Source: Enhydrobacter sp. (lineage in GTDB: Bacteria; Pseudomonadota; Alphaproteobacteria; Reyranellales; Reyranellaceae). From it: 64,000 nt of DNA. The notes below the pieces were generated by a model, which did not search any database, was not told the DNA's origin, and was given only the letters and a program-made list of their open reading frames with translations. Shown piece by piece: positions 53,101-60,532 of this stretch (positions are counted from its first letter, which is position 1; each line of letters begins with the position of its first letter). The stretch covers positions 4,834,473-4,898,472 of the forward strand of contig CP075528.1 in assembly GCA_025808875.1 (NCBI GenBank), written 5' to 3'. A program made the position numbers and the translations under genes.

Positions 53101-53315
53101 CCGCGCTGGTCGGCGCCCTGCCGCTGATGCTCGGCACCGGCACCGGCTCGGAGCTACGCCAGCCGCTCGGCATCACGATCGTCGGCGGCCTCATCGTCAG
53201 TCAGCTCCTGACGCTGTTCACGACGCCGGTGATCTATCTCGCCTTCGATCGGCTCGGACGACGCTTGCGGGGGTTGCCCCTCGACACGCCCCTGCATCCG
53301 GTCATGCGGCCATGA
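50190..53315 (+). CDS. mdtB: RND efflux pump inner-membrane subunit (MdtB-like)
   Basis: The 1041-residue HAE1-type transporter has 12 predicted membrane helices and two large periplasmic loops. The proton-relay aspartates are present in G-F-V-V-D-D-A-I-V-M-I-E-N near 400, and the N-terminal R-P-V-G-T-S-L-L is conserved. F-F-P-V-Q-D-N-G marks the second half. MdtB and MdtC form a mixed trimer in enterobacteria that exports bile salts, novobiocin and similar compounds. The substrate range here is unknown. It starts 11 bp after mdtA, and its stop overlaps the mdtC start (ATGA). Confidence 0.93.
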   Translation: MNPSRVFIERPVGTSLLMVAIMLVGMIAYRFLPLSALPQVDYPTIRVLTLYPGAGPEVMTSSVTAPLERQFGQMPGLNQMTSTSSAGASAITLQFDLALGLDVAEQQVQAAINAAGNLLPGDLPAPPIYAKVNPADAPILTLAITSTTELLTRVHDLVDTRLAQKIAQLPGVGLVSLEGGQKPGVRIRANPTALAAYGINIDDLRTTITTANVNTPKGNFDGPARAYTINANDQITDIETFRNVIVTYRNGAPVRLRDVATVEEAQENNRLAAWMNTTQAVIVNVQRQPGANVIAVVDNIKALMPQLRSTLPPSLDVTVLTDRTVTIRASVRDVQIELSFAVVLVVAVIFLFLGDWRATLIPSLSVPLSLVGTLAVMYLADFSLNNLSIMALTIATGFVVDDAIVMIENIARYIEAGDAPEEAALKGSRQIAFTIVSLTVSLIAVLIPLLFMSDVVGRLFSEFAVTLSVTILLSAVVSLTLVPMMCAKLLRRRASGALAGHGRYREPHVFGARWFARLIDLYDRALVVVLRHQPLTLVVAVATVLLTVLLYIVIPKGFFPVQDNGLIQAVTEGPQSVSFEAMARRQQALADVILGDPDVESLSSFVGVDGTNPTLNSGRMLINLKPREQRTATASEIIRRLQLAAAQVHGISLYMQPSQDLTVDSTVSRTQYQFVLETANPDEFEAWVPRLVARMSQIPEIVDVASDLQSKGLAMFIRIDRDAAARFGITAASIDNVLYDAFGQRQVSTIYTQSNQYRVIYEVDPRFGSSLDSLYSLYLPGAGGKQVPLPAVASFEQRSAPLRLDRIGQFPATTISFNLAPGASLGHAVEAIQAAQREIEMPSSIRSHFQGAALAFQKALDSQLLLILAAIVTVYIVLGVLYESYVHPVTILSTLPSAGIGALLALMVAGRDLTVVAIIGIVLLIGIVKKNAIMMIDFALDAERNEGKTPHEAIYQACLLRFRPILMTTIAALVGALPLMLGTGTGSELRQPLGITIVGGLIVSQLLTLFTTPVIYLAFDRLGRRLRGLPLDTPLHPVMRP

Positions 53316-56300
53316 ACCTCGCCGCTCCCTTCGTAGCGCGGCCGGTCGCGACGACCCTGCTCACTGTCGGCATCATGCTGGCCGGGTTGATGGCGTTCAC
53401 GAAGCTCGCGGTCGCTCCCCTGCCGAAAGTCGAGTTTCCGACCATCCAGGTCCAGGCGTCCCTGCCGGGCGCGTCGCCCGAGACCGTGGCGACCAGCGTG
53501 ACGACGCCGCTGGAGCGCCGGCTCGGAGCCATCTCCGGTGTCACCGAGATCACTTCGACCAGCACGGTCGGCAATTCCCGCATCACATTGCAGTTCGACC
53601 TGTCCCGCAGCATCGACGGGGCGGCGCGCGACGTGCAGGCCGCCATCAATGCGGCAAGGGTCGACTTGCCGCGCGACCTGCGCAGCAATCCGGTCTATCG
53701 CAAGATCAATCCCGCCGCCGCACCGGCCATCGTGCTCGCCCTCACGTCGGACACGATCGGCCAGGGCCGGCTCTACGATGCCGCCTCGAACATCCTGCAG
53801 CAGAAGCTCAGCCAGGTGAGCGGCGTCGGCCAAGTGGCGATCGGCGGCAGCTCGCTGCCCGCCGTGCGCGCGGAAATCGACCTTGGCGCATTGACTCAGT
53901 ATCGCATCGGGCTGGAGAGCGTTCGTGCCGCGCTCGCCGCCGCAAACGCCAACACGCCCAAGGGGGCGATCGAGGTCGGCGACACGCGGTACCAGATCTA
54001 CACGAACGACCAGTCCCGAACGGCCGAAGAGTACCGGCCGCTGATCGTCGCCTGGCGCAACGGCGCACCGGTGCGTCTCTCCGACGTCGCCGAGGTGATC
54101 GACGCTACCGAGAACATCCGCAACGAAGGTCAGGCCAACGGCAAGCGCTCGGTGCTGGTGATCGTCTATATGCAGCCCAACGCGAACATCATTGAGACGG
54201 TCGACCGGATCAGGGCGATGCTGCCCGACCTGCAGGCGGCGATGCCCAATGACGTCGACGTGTCGGTGGTGTCGGACCGGACCACGACCATCCGCGCCTC
54301 GCTGCGGGAGGTCGAGCACGCGCTGACCATCGCGGTAGTCCTCGTCGTGCTGGTGACCTTCGCGTTCCTGCGCTCGTTCCGCGCCGGATTGGTGCCGTCG
54401 GTCGCCGTGCCCGTGTCGTTGGTGGGCACTTTCGGCGTCATGTACCTGCTGGGCTACAGCCTCAACAACCTGTCGCTCATGGCGCTTACCATCGCGGCCG
54501 GCTTTGTGGTCGATGACGCCATCATCGTGCTCGAGAACATCCAACGGCACATCGAGCAGGGCATGTCACGAGCGGAAGCCGCTCTCCTGGGTGCCCGGGA
54601 GGTCGGCTTCACGGTCGTCTCCATGACGCTGTCGCTTGTCGCGGTGTTCGTGCCGATCCTGTTGATGGAGGGCATCGTCGGGCGATTGTTCCGTGAATTC
54701 GCCATGACCCTGTCGATCGCCATCGTGATCTCGATGGTGGTTTCGCTGACCACCACGCCGATGATGTGCGCCCACGTGCTCAAGCCGCCGGGCCCGGAAC
54801 GTCCACCGGGGAGACTGTCCCGGTTCGCCGAACGTCGCTTCGCGGGCATGCATGCCTTCTACGGGCAGACGCTCGGCTGGGTGCTGCGTCATCCGCGGCT
54901 GACGATGCTGGTGTTTCTCGGCACCGTCATCCTGAACATCCAGCTCTACGTGACGATTCCCAAGGGCTTCTTCCCGCAGCAAGACACCGGCCGCATCGTT
55001 GGCTTCATCCGGGCGGACCAGAGCATCTCCTTCCAGTCGATGCGCGGCAAGTTCCGCCAGTTCATCCGCATCATGGGAGAGGATCCCGCGATCGAGAGCG
55101 TGGCGGGCTTCACCGGCGGGTTTCAGACCAACACGGGGTTCGTCTTCGCCACGCTCAAGCCGCTCAAGGAGCGCGACATACCGGCCGACCAGGTGATCGC
55201 GCGTCTGCGGATCAAGCTTGCACAAGTGGTCGGCGCCAATCTTTTCCTGCAGGCCGTGCAGGACATCCGGATCGGCGGCCGCCAGAGCAGTTCGCAGTAC
55301 CAGTTCGCCCTGCAGGCGGACTCACTGGCAGAGCTCTACGAATGGGCGCCGAAGCTTGTGGAGGCGCTGCGCCAGGACACCTCGGTCATCACCGACGTCG
55401 ATTCGGATCAGCAGCAACGCGGGTTGCAGATCGACCTGACGATCGACCGCGACGCGGCGAGTCGTCTGGGGGTGAGTACGAGATCGATCGCCGCGACGCT
55501 CTACGACGCCTTCGGGCAGCGACAGGTGTCGACGATCTACAATCCGCTCAACCAGTATCACGTCGTCATGGAAGTGGCGCCGCAGTACTGGGCCAGCCCC
55601 GAGACACTGAAGGAACTCTACGTCAGCACCAGCGGCGGTACGATCAGCGGCGCGTCGGCGACGTCCGCCATCGTCACCGCGACCAGTGTTCAGGGAACGT
55701 CCGCCGATCCGGCCGCAGCCGTGCGCAATCAACGCACCAACCAGATCGCAGTCGGCGGTCGGGGCGCGGCCTCGACCGCGGCCGCTGTCAGCACGGCTCC
55801 GGAGAGGATGATTCCCTTGATGCAGCTGACGCGCGCCGAGTTCGGCACGACGCCGGTGTCGGTCAGCCATCAGGGCTTGTTCCCGGCGACGACCGTGTCC
55901 TTCAATCTGGCAGTCGGCAGGAAGCTGAGCGACGCGGTCGACTACGTGAATGCGACGATGCGCGAGATCGGGGTGCCAGCCACCATCCATGGCTCCTTCC
56001 AAGGCACGGCGCGCGCCTTCCAGCAGTCGCTGAACAACCAGTTGCTGCTCGTGCTGGCGGCGCTGGTCACGATCTACATCGTGCTCGGCGTCCTCTACGA
56101 GAGCTACATCCATCCTCTCACCATCCTGTCGACCTTGCCGTCGGCTGGCCTCGGCGCGCTGCTCGCGCTGCAGTACTCCCAGGTCGAGTTCAGCATCATC
56201 GCCATGATCGGCGTGTTGCTGCTGATCGGCATCGTCAAGAAGAACGCCATCATGATGATCGACGTGGCGCTCGAGCGCGAGCGCAACCAGGGGCTCGACC

Positions 56301-56587
56301 CGCGCACCGCCATCCACCAGGCTTGCCTGCTGCGCCTCCGCCCGATCCTGATGACCACGGTCGCGGCCATGCTCGGGGCGTTGCCGCTCGCGGTCGGCTT
56401 CGGCGACGGCGCCGAGTTGCGACGGCCGCTCGGCATCGCGATCATCGGCGGCCTTGCCGTCAGCCAGATCCTGACCCTCTACACGACCCCGGTAATCTAT
56501 CTCTATCTCGACCGCTTTCGCCGGCGCGATCGCGATCCAGCGAGCCGGCTGGCGCGGCGCATGGGCGGCTTCGAGGCGCACGCATGA
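53312..56587 (+). CDS. mdtC: RND efflux pump inner-membrane subunit (MdtC-like) with linker insertion
   Basis: The 1091-residue HAE1-type transporter is paired with MdtB. It has R-P-V-A-T-T-L-L at the N-terminus, G-F-V-V-D-D-A-I-I-V-L-E-N near 400 and F-F-P-Q-Q-D-T-G near 555. It is about 65 residues longer than typical MdtC because of an Ala/Ser/Thr/Gly-rich stretch at about 773-830 in the second periplasmic loop, between L-Y-V-S-T and M-I-P-L-M. The insertion keeps frame and codon use, so it is not an artefact by eye. It overlaps mdtB and the outer-membrane factor gene by four bases on each side. Confidence 0.92.
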   Translation: MNLAAPFVARPVATTLLTVGIMLAGLMAFTKLAVAPLPKVEFPTIQVQASLPGASPETVATSVTTPLERRLGAISGVTEITSTSTVGNSRITLQFDLSRSIDGAARDVQAAINAARVDLPRDLRSNPVYRKINPAAAPAIVLALTSDTIGQGRLYDAASNILQQKLSQVSGVGQVAIGGSSLPAVRAEIDLGALTQYRIGLESVRAALAAANANTPKGAIEVGDTRYQIYTNDQSRTAEEYRPLIVAWRNGAPVRLSDVAEVIDATENIRNEGQANGKRSVLVIVYMQPNANIIETVDRIRAMLPDLQAAMPNDVDVSVVSDRTTTIRASLREVEHALTIAVVLVVLVTFAFLRSFRAGLVPSVAVPVSLVGTFGVMYLLGYSLNNLSLMALTIAAGFVVDDAIIVLENIQRHIEQGMSRAEAALLGAREVGFTVVSMTLSLVAVFVPILLMEGIVGRLFREFAMTLSIAIVISMVVSLTTTPMMCAHVLKPPGPERPPGRLSRFAERRFAGMHAFYGQTLGWVLRHPRLTMLVFLGTVILNIQLYVTIPKGFFPQQDTGRIVGFIRADQSISFQSMRGKFRQFIRIMGEDPAIESVAGFTGGFQTNTGFVFATLKPLKERDIPADQVIARLRIKLAQVVGANLFLQAVQDIRIGGRQSSSQYQFALQADSLAELYEWAPKLVEALRQDTSVITDVDSDQQQRGLQIDLTIDRDAASRLGVSTRSIAATLYDAFGQRQVSTIYNPLNQYHVVMEVAPQYWASPETLKELYVSTSGGTISGASATSAIVTATSVQGTSADPAAAVRNQRTNQIAVGGRGAASTAAAVSTAPERMIPLMQLTRAEFGTTPVSVSHQGLFPATTVSFNLAVGRKLSDAVDYVNATMREIGVPATIHGSFQGTARAFQQSLNNQLLLVLAALVTIYIVLGVLYESYIHPLTILSTLPSAGLGALLALQYSQVEFSIIAMIGVLLLIGIVKKNAIMMIDVALERERNQGLDPRTAIHQACLLRLRPILMTTVAAMLGALPLAVGFGDGAELRRPLGIAIIGGLAVSQILTLYTTPVIYLYLDRFRRRDRDPASRLARRMGGFEAHA

Positions 56588-58080
56588 GGCCGTTGCGCTG
56601 TGCTTCCGTTTTCATGGCCTCGCTGGTCCTGTCGGGATGCCTCATCGGGCCGGACTACGAACGGCCGTCGCCGGCGACCGCGCCAACGGTTTCCTACAAG
56701 GAAGTGCTTGGCGTCGACTTTCGACCGGCGATGCCGCGCGAGACCGTGGACCGGGGGCCGTGGTGGACACTGTATGGCGACGCCGAACTCGATCATCTCG
56801 CCGCCCAGGTCGACGTGTCCAACCAGACGCTCAAGCAGAGCGAGGCCGCCTATCGGCAGGCCGTGGCGTTGATCCGCCAGAGTCAATCGCCGCTCTATCC
56901 CACGGTCGGCTTCTCGGGGTCCATGCAGCAGACCAGCTCCAGCTCCGGCACGCGCAGCGCGAGCGGCACTGTCGGCAACTCGGTCGGCCAGTATGCCGTT
57001 GGCGGCAGCCTGACTTGGGAGGTCGACGTCTGGGGTCGTATCCGCCGTACCATCGAGAGCGATTCGGCGGCGGCGCAGGCGAGCGCCGCCGATCTGGCGG
57101 CAGCTCGCCTGTCCATCCAGTCCAATCTCGTGGCCAACTACTTCTCGCTGCGGATTTCGGACGAACGCCGCGCGCTCTACCAGCGGTCGATCGCGGCCTA
57201 CGCGCGCTCGCTGGAGATCGTGCGCAATCAGATGAATGCCGGGATCGCCTCCCGGCTCGACCTGGCGCAGGCGCAGACCATCCTGGAGCAGACGCGCGCC
57301 CTCTACGTCGCCGAGGGCGCCAATCGCGCCCAGTTCGAGCATGCCGTCGCCGCCCTGATCGGCCGCGCGCCGGCCGAACTCAGCATCGCCCAAGGCACGC
57401 CGCCTGGCGACGTTCCGACTCTCGACGCCGGCGTGCCATCGGCGCTGCTCGAACGGCGGCCGGACGTGGCCTCGGCGGAACGGCAGATGGCGTCGGCCAA
57501 CGCGCAGATCGGCGTGGCCCAGGCAGCCTACTTCCCCGACTTCACCTTCACGGCCAGCATCAACTTCCTGAGCACGGTGATCGGCAATCTGTTACAGATC
57601 GGCTCGGCCGTATGGTCGCTCGGTCCACAGCTGGCCGGCACCCTGATCGACGGCGGCGCCCGCGGCGCCCAGGTCGAAGGCGCGCGAGCCAACTACGACC
57701 GCACGGTGGCGCAATATCGGCAGACCGTTATCGCTGCCTTCCAGCAGGTCGAGGACGCGCTCGCCCAGCAGCGCTATCTGGCCGAACAGGAGGCGATCCA
57801 GCGTCGCGCAGTCGCGGCGGCGCGCGATGCCGAGCGGCTGTCGATCAATCAGTATCAGGCGGGCACGGTCGCCTACACGACGGTGATCCAGGCGCAAACG
57901 ACGGCGCTCGGTGCCGAGCAGACCCTGATCAACATTCGCCTCGCCCGCTTCACCGCCAGCGCCAATCTCGTGTCGGCGCTGGGCGGCGGCTGGCGCGAGC
58001 AGGACTTGCCGCCACCGGTGCCGGTCGCCGGTTCGGAAACGAGCCGGCGGGTCAAGAAGGCGAGCTGGTGGCCGTTCTGA
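56584..58080 (+). CDS. Outer-membrane efflux lipoprotein (TolC/NodT family)
   Basis: The 498-residue protein has a lipoprotein signal (V-L-S-G-C, Cys19). N-terminal I-G-P-D-Y-E-R-P follows and then two OEP repeats with the paired helices and strands of TolC-like channels: L-T-W-E-V-D-V-W-G-R-I near 141 and L-L-E-R-R-P-D-V-A-S-A-E near 282. It completes the tripartite pump with MdtA and MdtB/C. Its start overlaps the mdtC stop (ATGA). The frame extends upstream inside mdtC to 54766 but that part is not coding. The stop abuts the convergent SnoaL-like gene. Confidence 0.93.
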   Translation: MRPLRCASVFMASLVLSGCLIGPDYERPSPATAPTVSYKEVLGVDFRPAMPRETVDRGPWWTLYGDAELDHLAAQVDVSNQTLKQSEAAYRQAVALIRQSQSPLYPTVGFSGSMQQTSSSSGTRSASGTVGNSVGQYAVGGSLTWEVDVWGRIRRTIESDSAAAQASAADLAAARLSIQSNLVANYFSLRISDERRALYQRSIAAYARSLEIVRNQMNAGIASRLDLAQAQTILEQTRALYVAEGANRAQFEHAVAALIGRAPAELSIAQGTPPGDVPTLDAGVPSALLERRPDVASAERQMASANAQIGVAQAAYFPDFTFTASINFLSTVIGNLLQIGSAVWSLGPQLAGTLIDGGARGAQVEGARANYDRTVAQYRQTVIAAFQQVEDALAQQRYLAEQEAIQRRAVAAARDAERLSINQYQAGTVAYTTVIQAQTTALGAEQTLINIRLARFTASANLVSALGGGWREQDLPPPVPVAGSETSRRVKKASWWPF

Positions 58081-58464
58081 CTACAATCGGTCCTTGTGCT
58101 CAACCATTTTCCAGAAGGTGTTCTTGGCCACGATCTTGTCGCCGCGGAAGGTATAGATGTCGCAGCCCTCGTAGTTGAGGTCCTCGCCGTCGGCGCCCTT
58201 GCCTTTCACCGTCCAGACCGAGATCGCCCGATCGCCGGCGAAGATGTACTCCTTGTGGTCCCAGCGCATGTCGGGGATCACCTCGAAGCGGTCGGCCAGC
58301 GCCTTGCGGATGGCGGCCTTGCCGGCCAGCGTGCGGCCGACGGGCTCGGGCCCGCGCGCCAGCCAGAAAGTGGCATCGTCGGTGAAATGGCTGACGATCC
58401 GCTCGACATCGCGACTGTTGAAGGCTGCGGAAATATCCTTCATCAACTTGGCGTCGACAGGCAT
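58081..58464 (-). CDS. NTF2/SnoaL-like protein
   Basis: The 127-residue protein has the cone-shaped SnoaL-like/NTF2 fold signature: A-A-F-N-S-R-D-V-E-R-I-V near 13-24, F-T-D-D-A-T-F-W near 27-34, and V-W-T-V-K-G-K-G...Y-E-G-C-D-I-Y-T-F-R near 82-108. Members are isomerases, hydratases or carrier-like pockets, and no activity can be assigned. The start at 58464 has AGGAGG upstream, and the longer frame to 58494 lacks one. It ends on the base next to the outer-membrane factor stop and diverges from dinB. Confidence 0.82.
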   Translation of the reverse strand: MPVDAKLMKDISAAFNSRDVERIVSHFTDDATFWLARGPEPVGRTLAGKAAIRKALADRFEVIPDMRWDHKEYIFAGDRAISVWTVKGKGADGEDLNYEGCDIYTFRGDKIVAKNTFWKMVEHKDRL

Positions 58465-58511
58465 GGCGCTCCTCCTTCGTTTGCGGCCGATCATGGCATA
58501 ATCCGGGGGCG

Positions 58512-59597
58512 ATGGCCGAGCCGACGATTCGCAAGATCATTCATCTCGACATGGACGCCTTCTACGCGTCCGTGGAGCAGCGCGACGCCCCCTCGCTGCG
58601 CGGCAGGCCGGTCGCGGTGGGCGGTGCGCGCGAGCGCGGCGTGGTCATGGCGGCGAGTTACGAGGCGCGGCAATTCGGCGTTCGCTCGGCGATGGCTTCG
58701 GCGACCGCGCGCCGTCTCTGTCCCGAGCTGTCGTTCGTCAAACCTCGCTTCGACGTCTACAAGCAGGTGTCGCAGCAGATTCGCGCGATCTTCCTGGAGT
58801 ACACGCCGCTGGTGGAGCCGCTGTCGCTCGACGAAGCCTATCTCGACGTCACGACCAATCTCAGGAACATCCCGCTCGCGTCCGAGATCGCCCGCGAGAT
58901 CCGGGCCCGCATCCTCGCCGAGACGGGGCTGACCGCGTCGGCCGGCATCTCCTACAACAAGTTCCTGGCCAAGCTCGCTTCGGACCACCGCAAGCCCAAC
59001 GGCCAGTATGTCATTCCGCCCGAGCGCGGACCGGCCTTCGTCGAAGGACTGCCGGTCGGGCGGTTCCATGGCGTGGGGCCGGCGACCGAAGCCAGGATGA
59101 AGCGGTTGGGCATCCACACCGGCGCCGATCTCAAGGCCCAGTCGCTCGAATTCCTGACGCAGTATTTCGGCAAGTCGGGTCCCTGGTATCACGCCATCGC
59201 ACGCGGCGAGGATCATCGTCGCGTCGTCCCCGACCGGCCGCGCAAGTCGATCGGCTCGGAGACCACTTTCCTCCGGGACCTCGGCACGCCGGCCGAGCTC
59301 GAGGAGGGGGTTTGCTCGGTACTCGACGACGTCTGGGGTTACTGTGAGCGCACCGGAATTTCCGGCCGCACCGTGACGGTGAAGATCAAGTACGCCGACT
59401 TCCAGATCGTGACCCGCAGCCGGACCCTGCCGTCGCTTCTGTCGAGCCGCGAGGAGCTGGAACGGACCAGCGTCGAACTCGTGCGCTCGATCCTGCCGCT
59501 CGAGAAGCGCGTGCGCCTGCTCGGCGTGTCGCTGCACAATCTTGACCGGCCGCAGGAGGCGGCACCCTCGCCGCAACTCACCCTCGGCCTGTCCTGA
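58512..59597 (+). CDS. dinB: DNA polymerase IV (Y-family)
   Basis: The 361-residue Y-family polymerase shows H-L-D-M-D-A-F-Y-A-S-V-E-Q (residues 11-23, first catalytic Asp) and L-S-L-D-E-A-Y-L-D-V-T near 104-114 (catalytic Asp-Glu). Thumb S-Y-N-K-F-L-A-K-L-A-S-D and G-V-G-P-A-T-E-A-R-M helix-hairpin elements and a little-finger domain to about 345 follow. The C-terminus P-Q-L-T-L-G-L is a beta-clamp-binding motif. It carries out error-prone translesion synthesis. I see no LexA site in the 47-bp upstream gap. Confidence 0.95.
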   Translation: MAEPTIRKIIHLDMDAFYASVEQRDAPSLRGRPVAVGGARERGVVMAASYEARQFGVRSAMASATARRLCPELSFVKPRFDVYKQVSQQIRAIFLEYTPLVEPLSLDEAYLDVTTNLRNIPLASEIAREIRARILAETGLTASAGISYNKFLAKLASDHRKPNGQYVIPPERGPAFVEGLPVGRFHGVGPATEARMKRLGIHTGADLKAQSLEFLTQYFGKSGPWYHAIARGEDHRRVVPDRPRKSIGSETTFLRDLGTPAELEEGVCSVLDDVWGYCERTGISGRTVTVKIKYADFQIVTRSRTLPSLLSSREELERTSVELVRSILPLEKRVRLLGVSLHNLDRPQEAAPSPQLTLGLS

Positions 59598-59624
59598 CGG
59601 GTGTTGGTGCCCGCCTCGGGAGCT

Positions 59625-60530
59625 TCAACCGTCGACGTCCGCGATCAGGCGCCTGATCTGCGCGGCGTCGGGATAGCCGCCGAAACCTGCCTGGACGTTG
59701 TCTTTCATGTGCTGCGGCCGGCTGGTACCGGGAATGACGCAGGTGACGGCGGGATGCGCCAGCACGAACTTGAGCAGGAGTTGCGCCCAACTCGTGCAGC
59801 CGATCTCGCCGGCCCAGTCCGGCAACGGCCGCGGCAGGAGGCGGCGCAGGAGCCCGCCGCCGCCGAACGGCTGGTTGACGATCACGGCAATGCCGCGCTC
59901 GGCAGCGAGCGGCAGGAGCCGACGCTCGACGGCACGATCGTCGACGGCGTAGTTGAGCTGCACGAAGTCCCATTTCTCCGTTCGCATCACGGCTTCCAGC
60001 TCGGCATGCGCCGAATCGGTGTAGTGCGTGATGCCAAGGAACCGGATGCGCTTCTCGGCCTTCCAGGCGCGCAAGGTCGGCAAATGGGCGCGCCAGTCGA
60101 CGAGATTGTGGATCTGCATGAGGTCGATACGCTCGGCACGCAGCAGGCGCATCGACTGCCGCATCTGGGTGATGCCGTTGTCGCGCCCGCTGGTCCAGAC
60201 CTTGGTGGCGATGAAGGCCTTGTCGCGCATGCCCGCGGCGGCGAGCAGCTCGCCGACAACGCCTTCCGATGCACCGTACATCGGCGAACTGTCGATCACG
60301 GAGCCGCCTGCCTCGAACAACGCCCTGAGGACTTCGGCAAGCGGTGCACGGGCGGCCGGATCGGCACCGACATCGAAGGTCCGCCAGGTGCCGCAGCCAA
60401 CGATCGGAAGGGCCTCACCCGTGGAGGGGATGGTGCGCTTGTGCATGAGTTCTCCAGACTGCGCCCGTGCTGCCCCGGCGAGAAGTCCGGCCACGCCGAG
60501 TTGAATGAAATGCGCGCGCGACAGCAACAT
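59625..60530 (-). CDS. Aldo/keto reductase with N-terminal signal sequence
   Basis: The 301-residue AKR has the catalytic residues Asp and Tyr in I-D-S-S-P-M-Y-G near 85-92, Lys in I-A-T-K-V-W near 115 and His in M-Q-I-H-N near 146. The first 28 residues (S-R-A-H-F-I-Q-L-G-V-A-G-L-L-A-G-A-A-R-A-Q) look like a signal peptide ending in A-R-A-Q, which is odd for an NADPH enzyme. Tat-exported AKRs are known but rare. The frame continues upstream into the next gene, and ATG 60530 gives the signal. It begins 2 bp after the stop of the large exported protein, so both belong to one operon. Confidence 0.88.
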   Translation of the reverse strand: MLLSRAHFIQLGVAGLLAGAARAQSGELMHKRTIPSTGEALPIVGCGTWRTFDVGADPAARAPLAEVLRALFEAGGSVIDSSPMYGASEGVVGELLAAAGMRDKAFIATKVWTSGRDNGITQMRQSMRLLRAERIDLMQIHNLVDWRAHLPTLRAWKAEKRIRFLGITHYTDSAHAELEAVMRTEKWDFVQLNYAVDDRAVERRLLPLAAERGIAVIVNQPFGGGGLLRRLLPRPLPDWAGEIGCTSWAQLLLKFVLAHPAVTCVIPGTSRPQHMKDNVQAGFGGYPDAAQIRRLIADVDG

Positions 60531-60532
60531 TG

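Noticed and set aside
54766..56583. 600-residue N-terminal extension of the outer-membrane efflux gene
   Set aside because: It runs in another frame through mdtC. The lipoprotein signal at 56584 is the true N-terminus.
58465..58511. LexA box before dinB
   Set aside because: No GTTC-N7-GTTC-like or other known SOS motif could be found in the gap.
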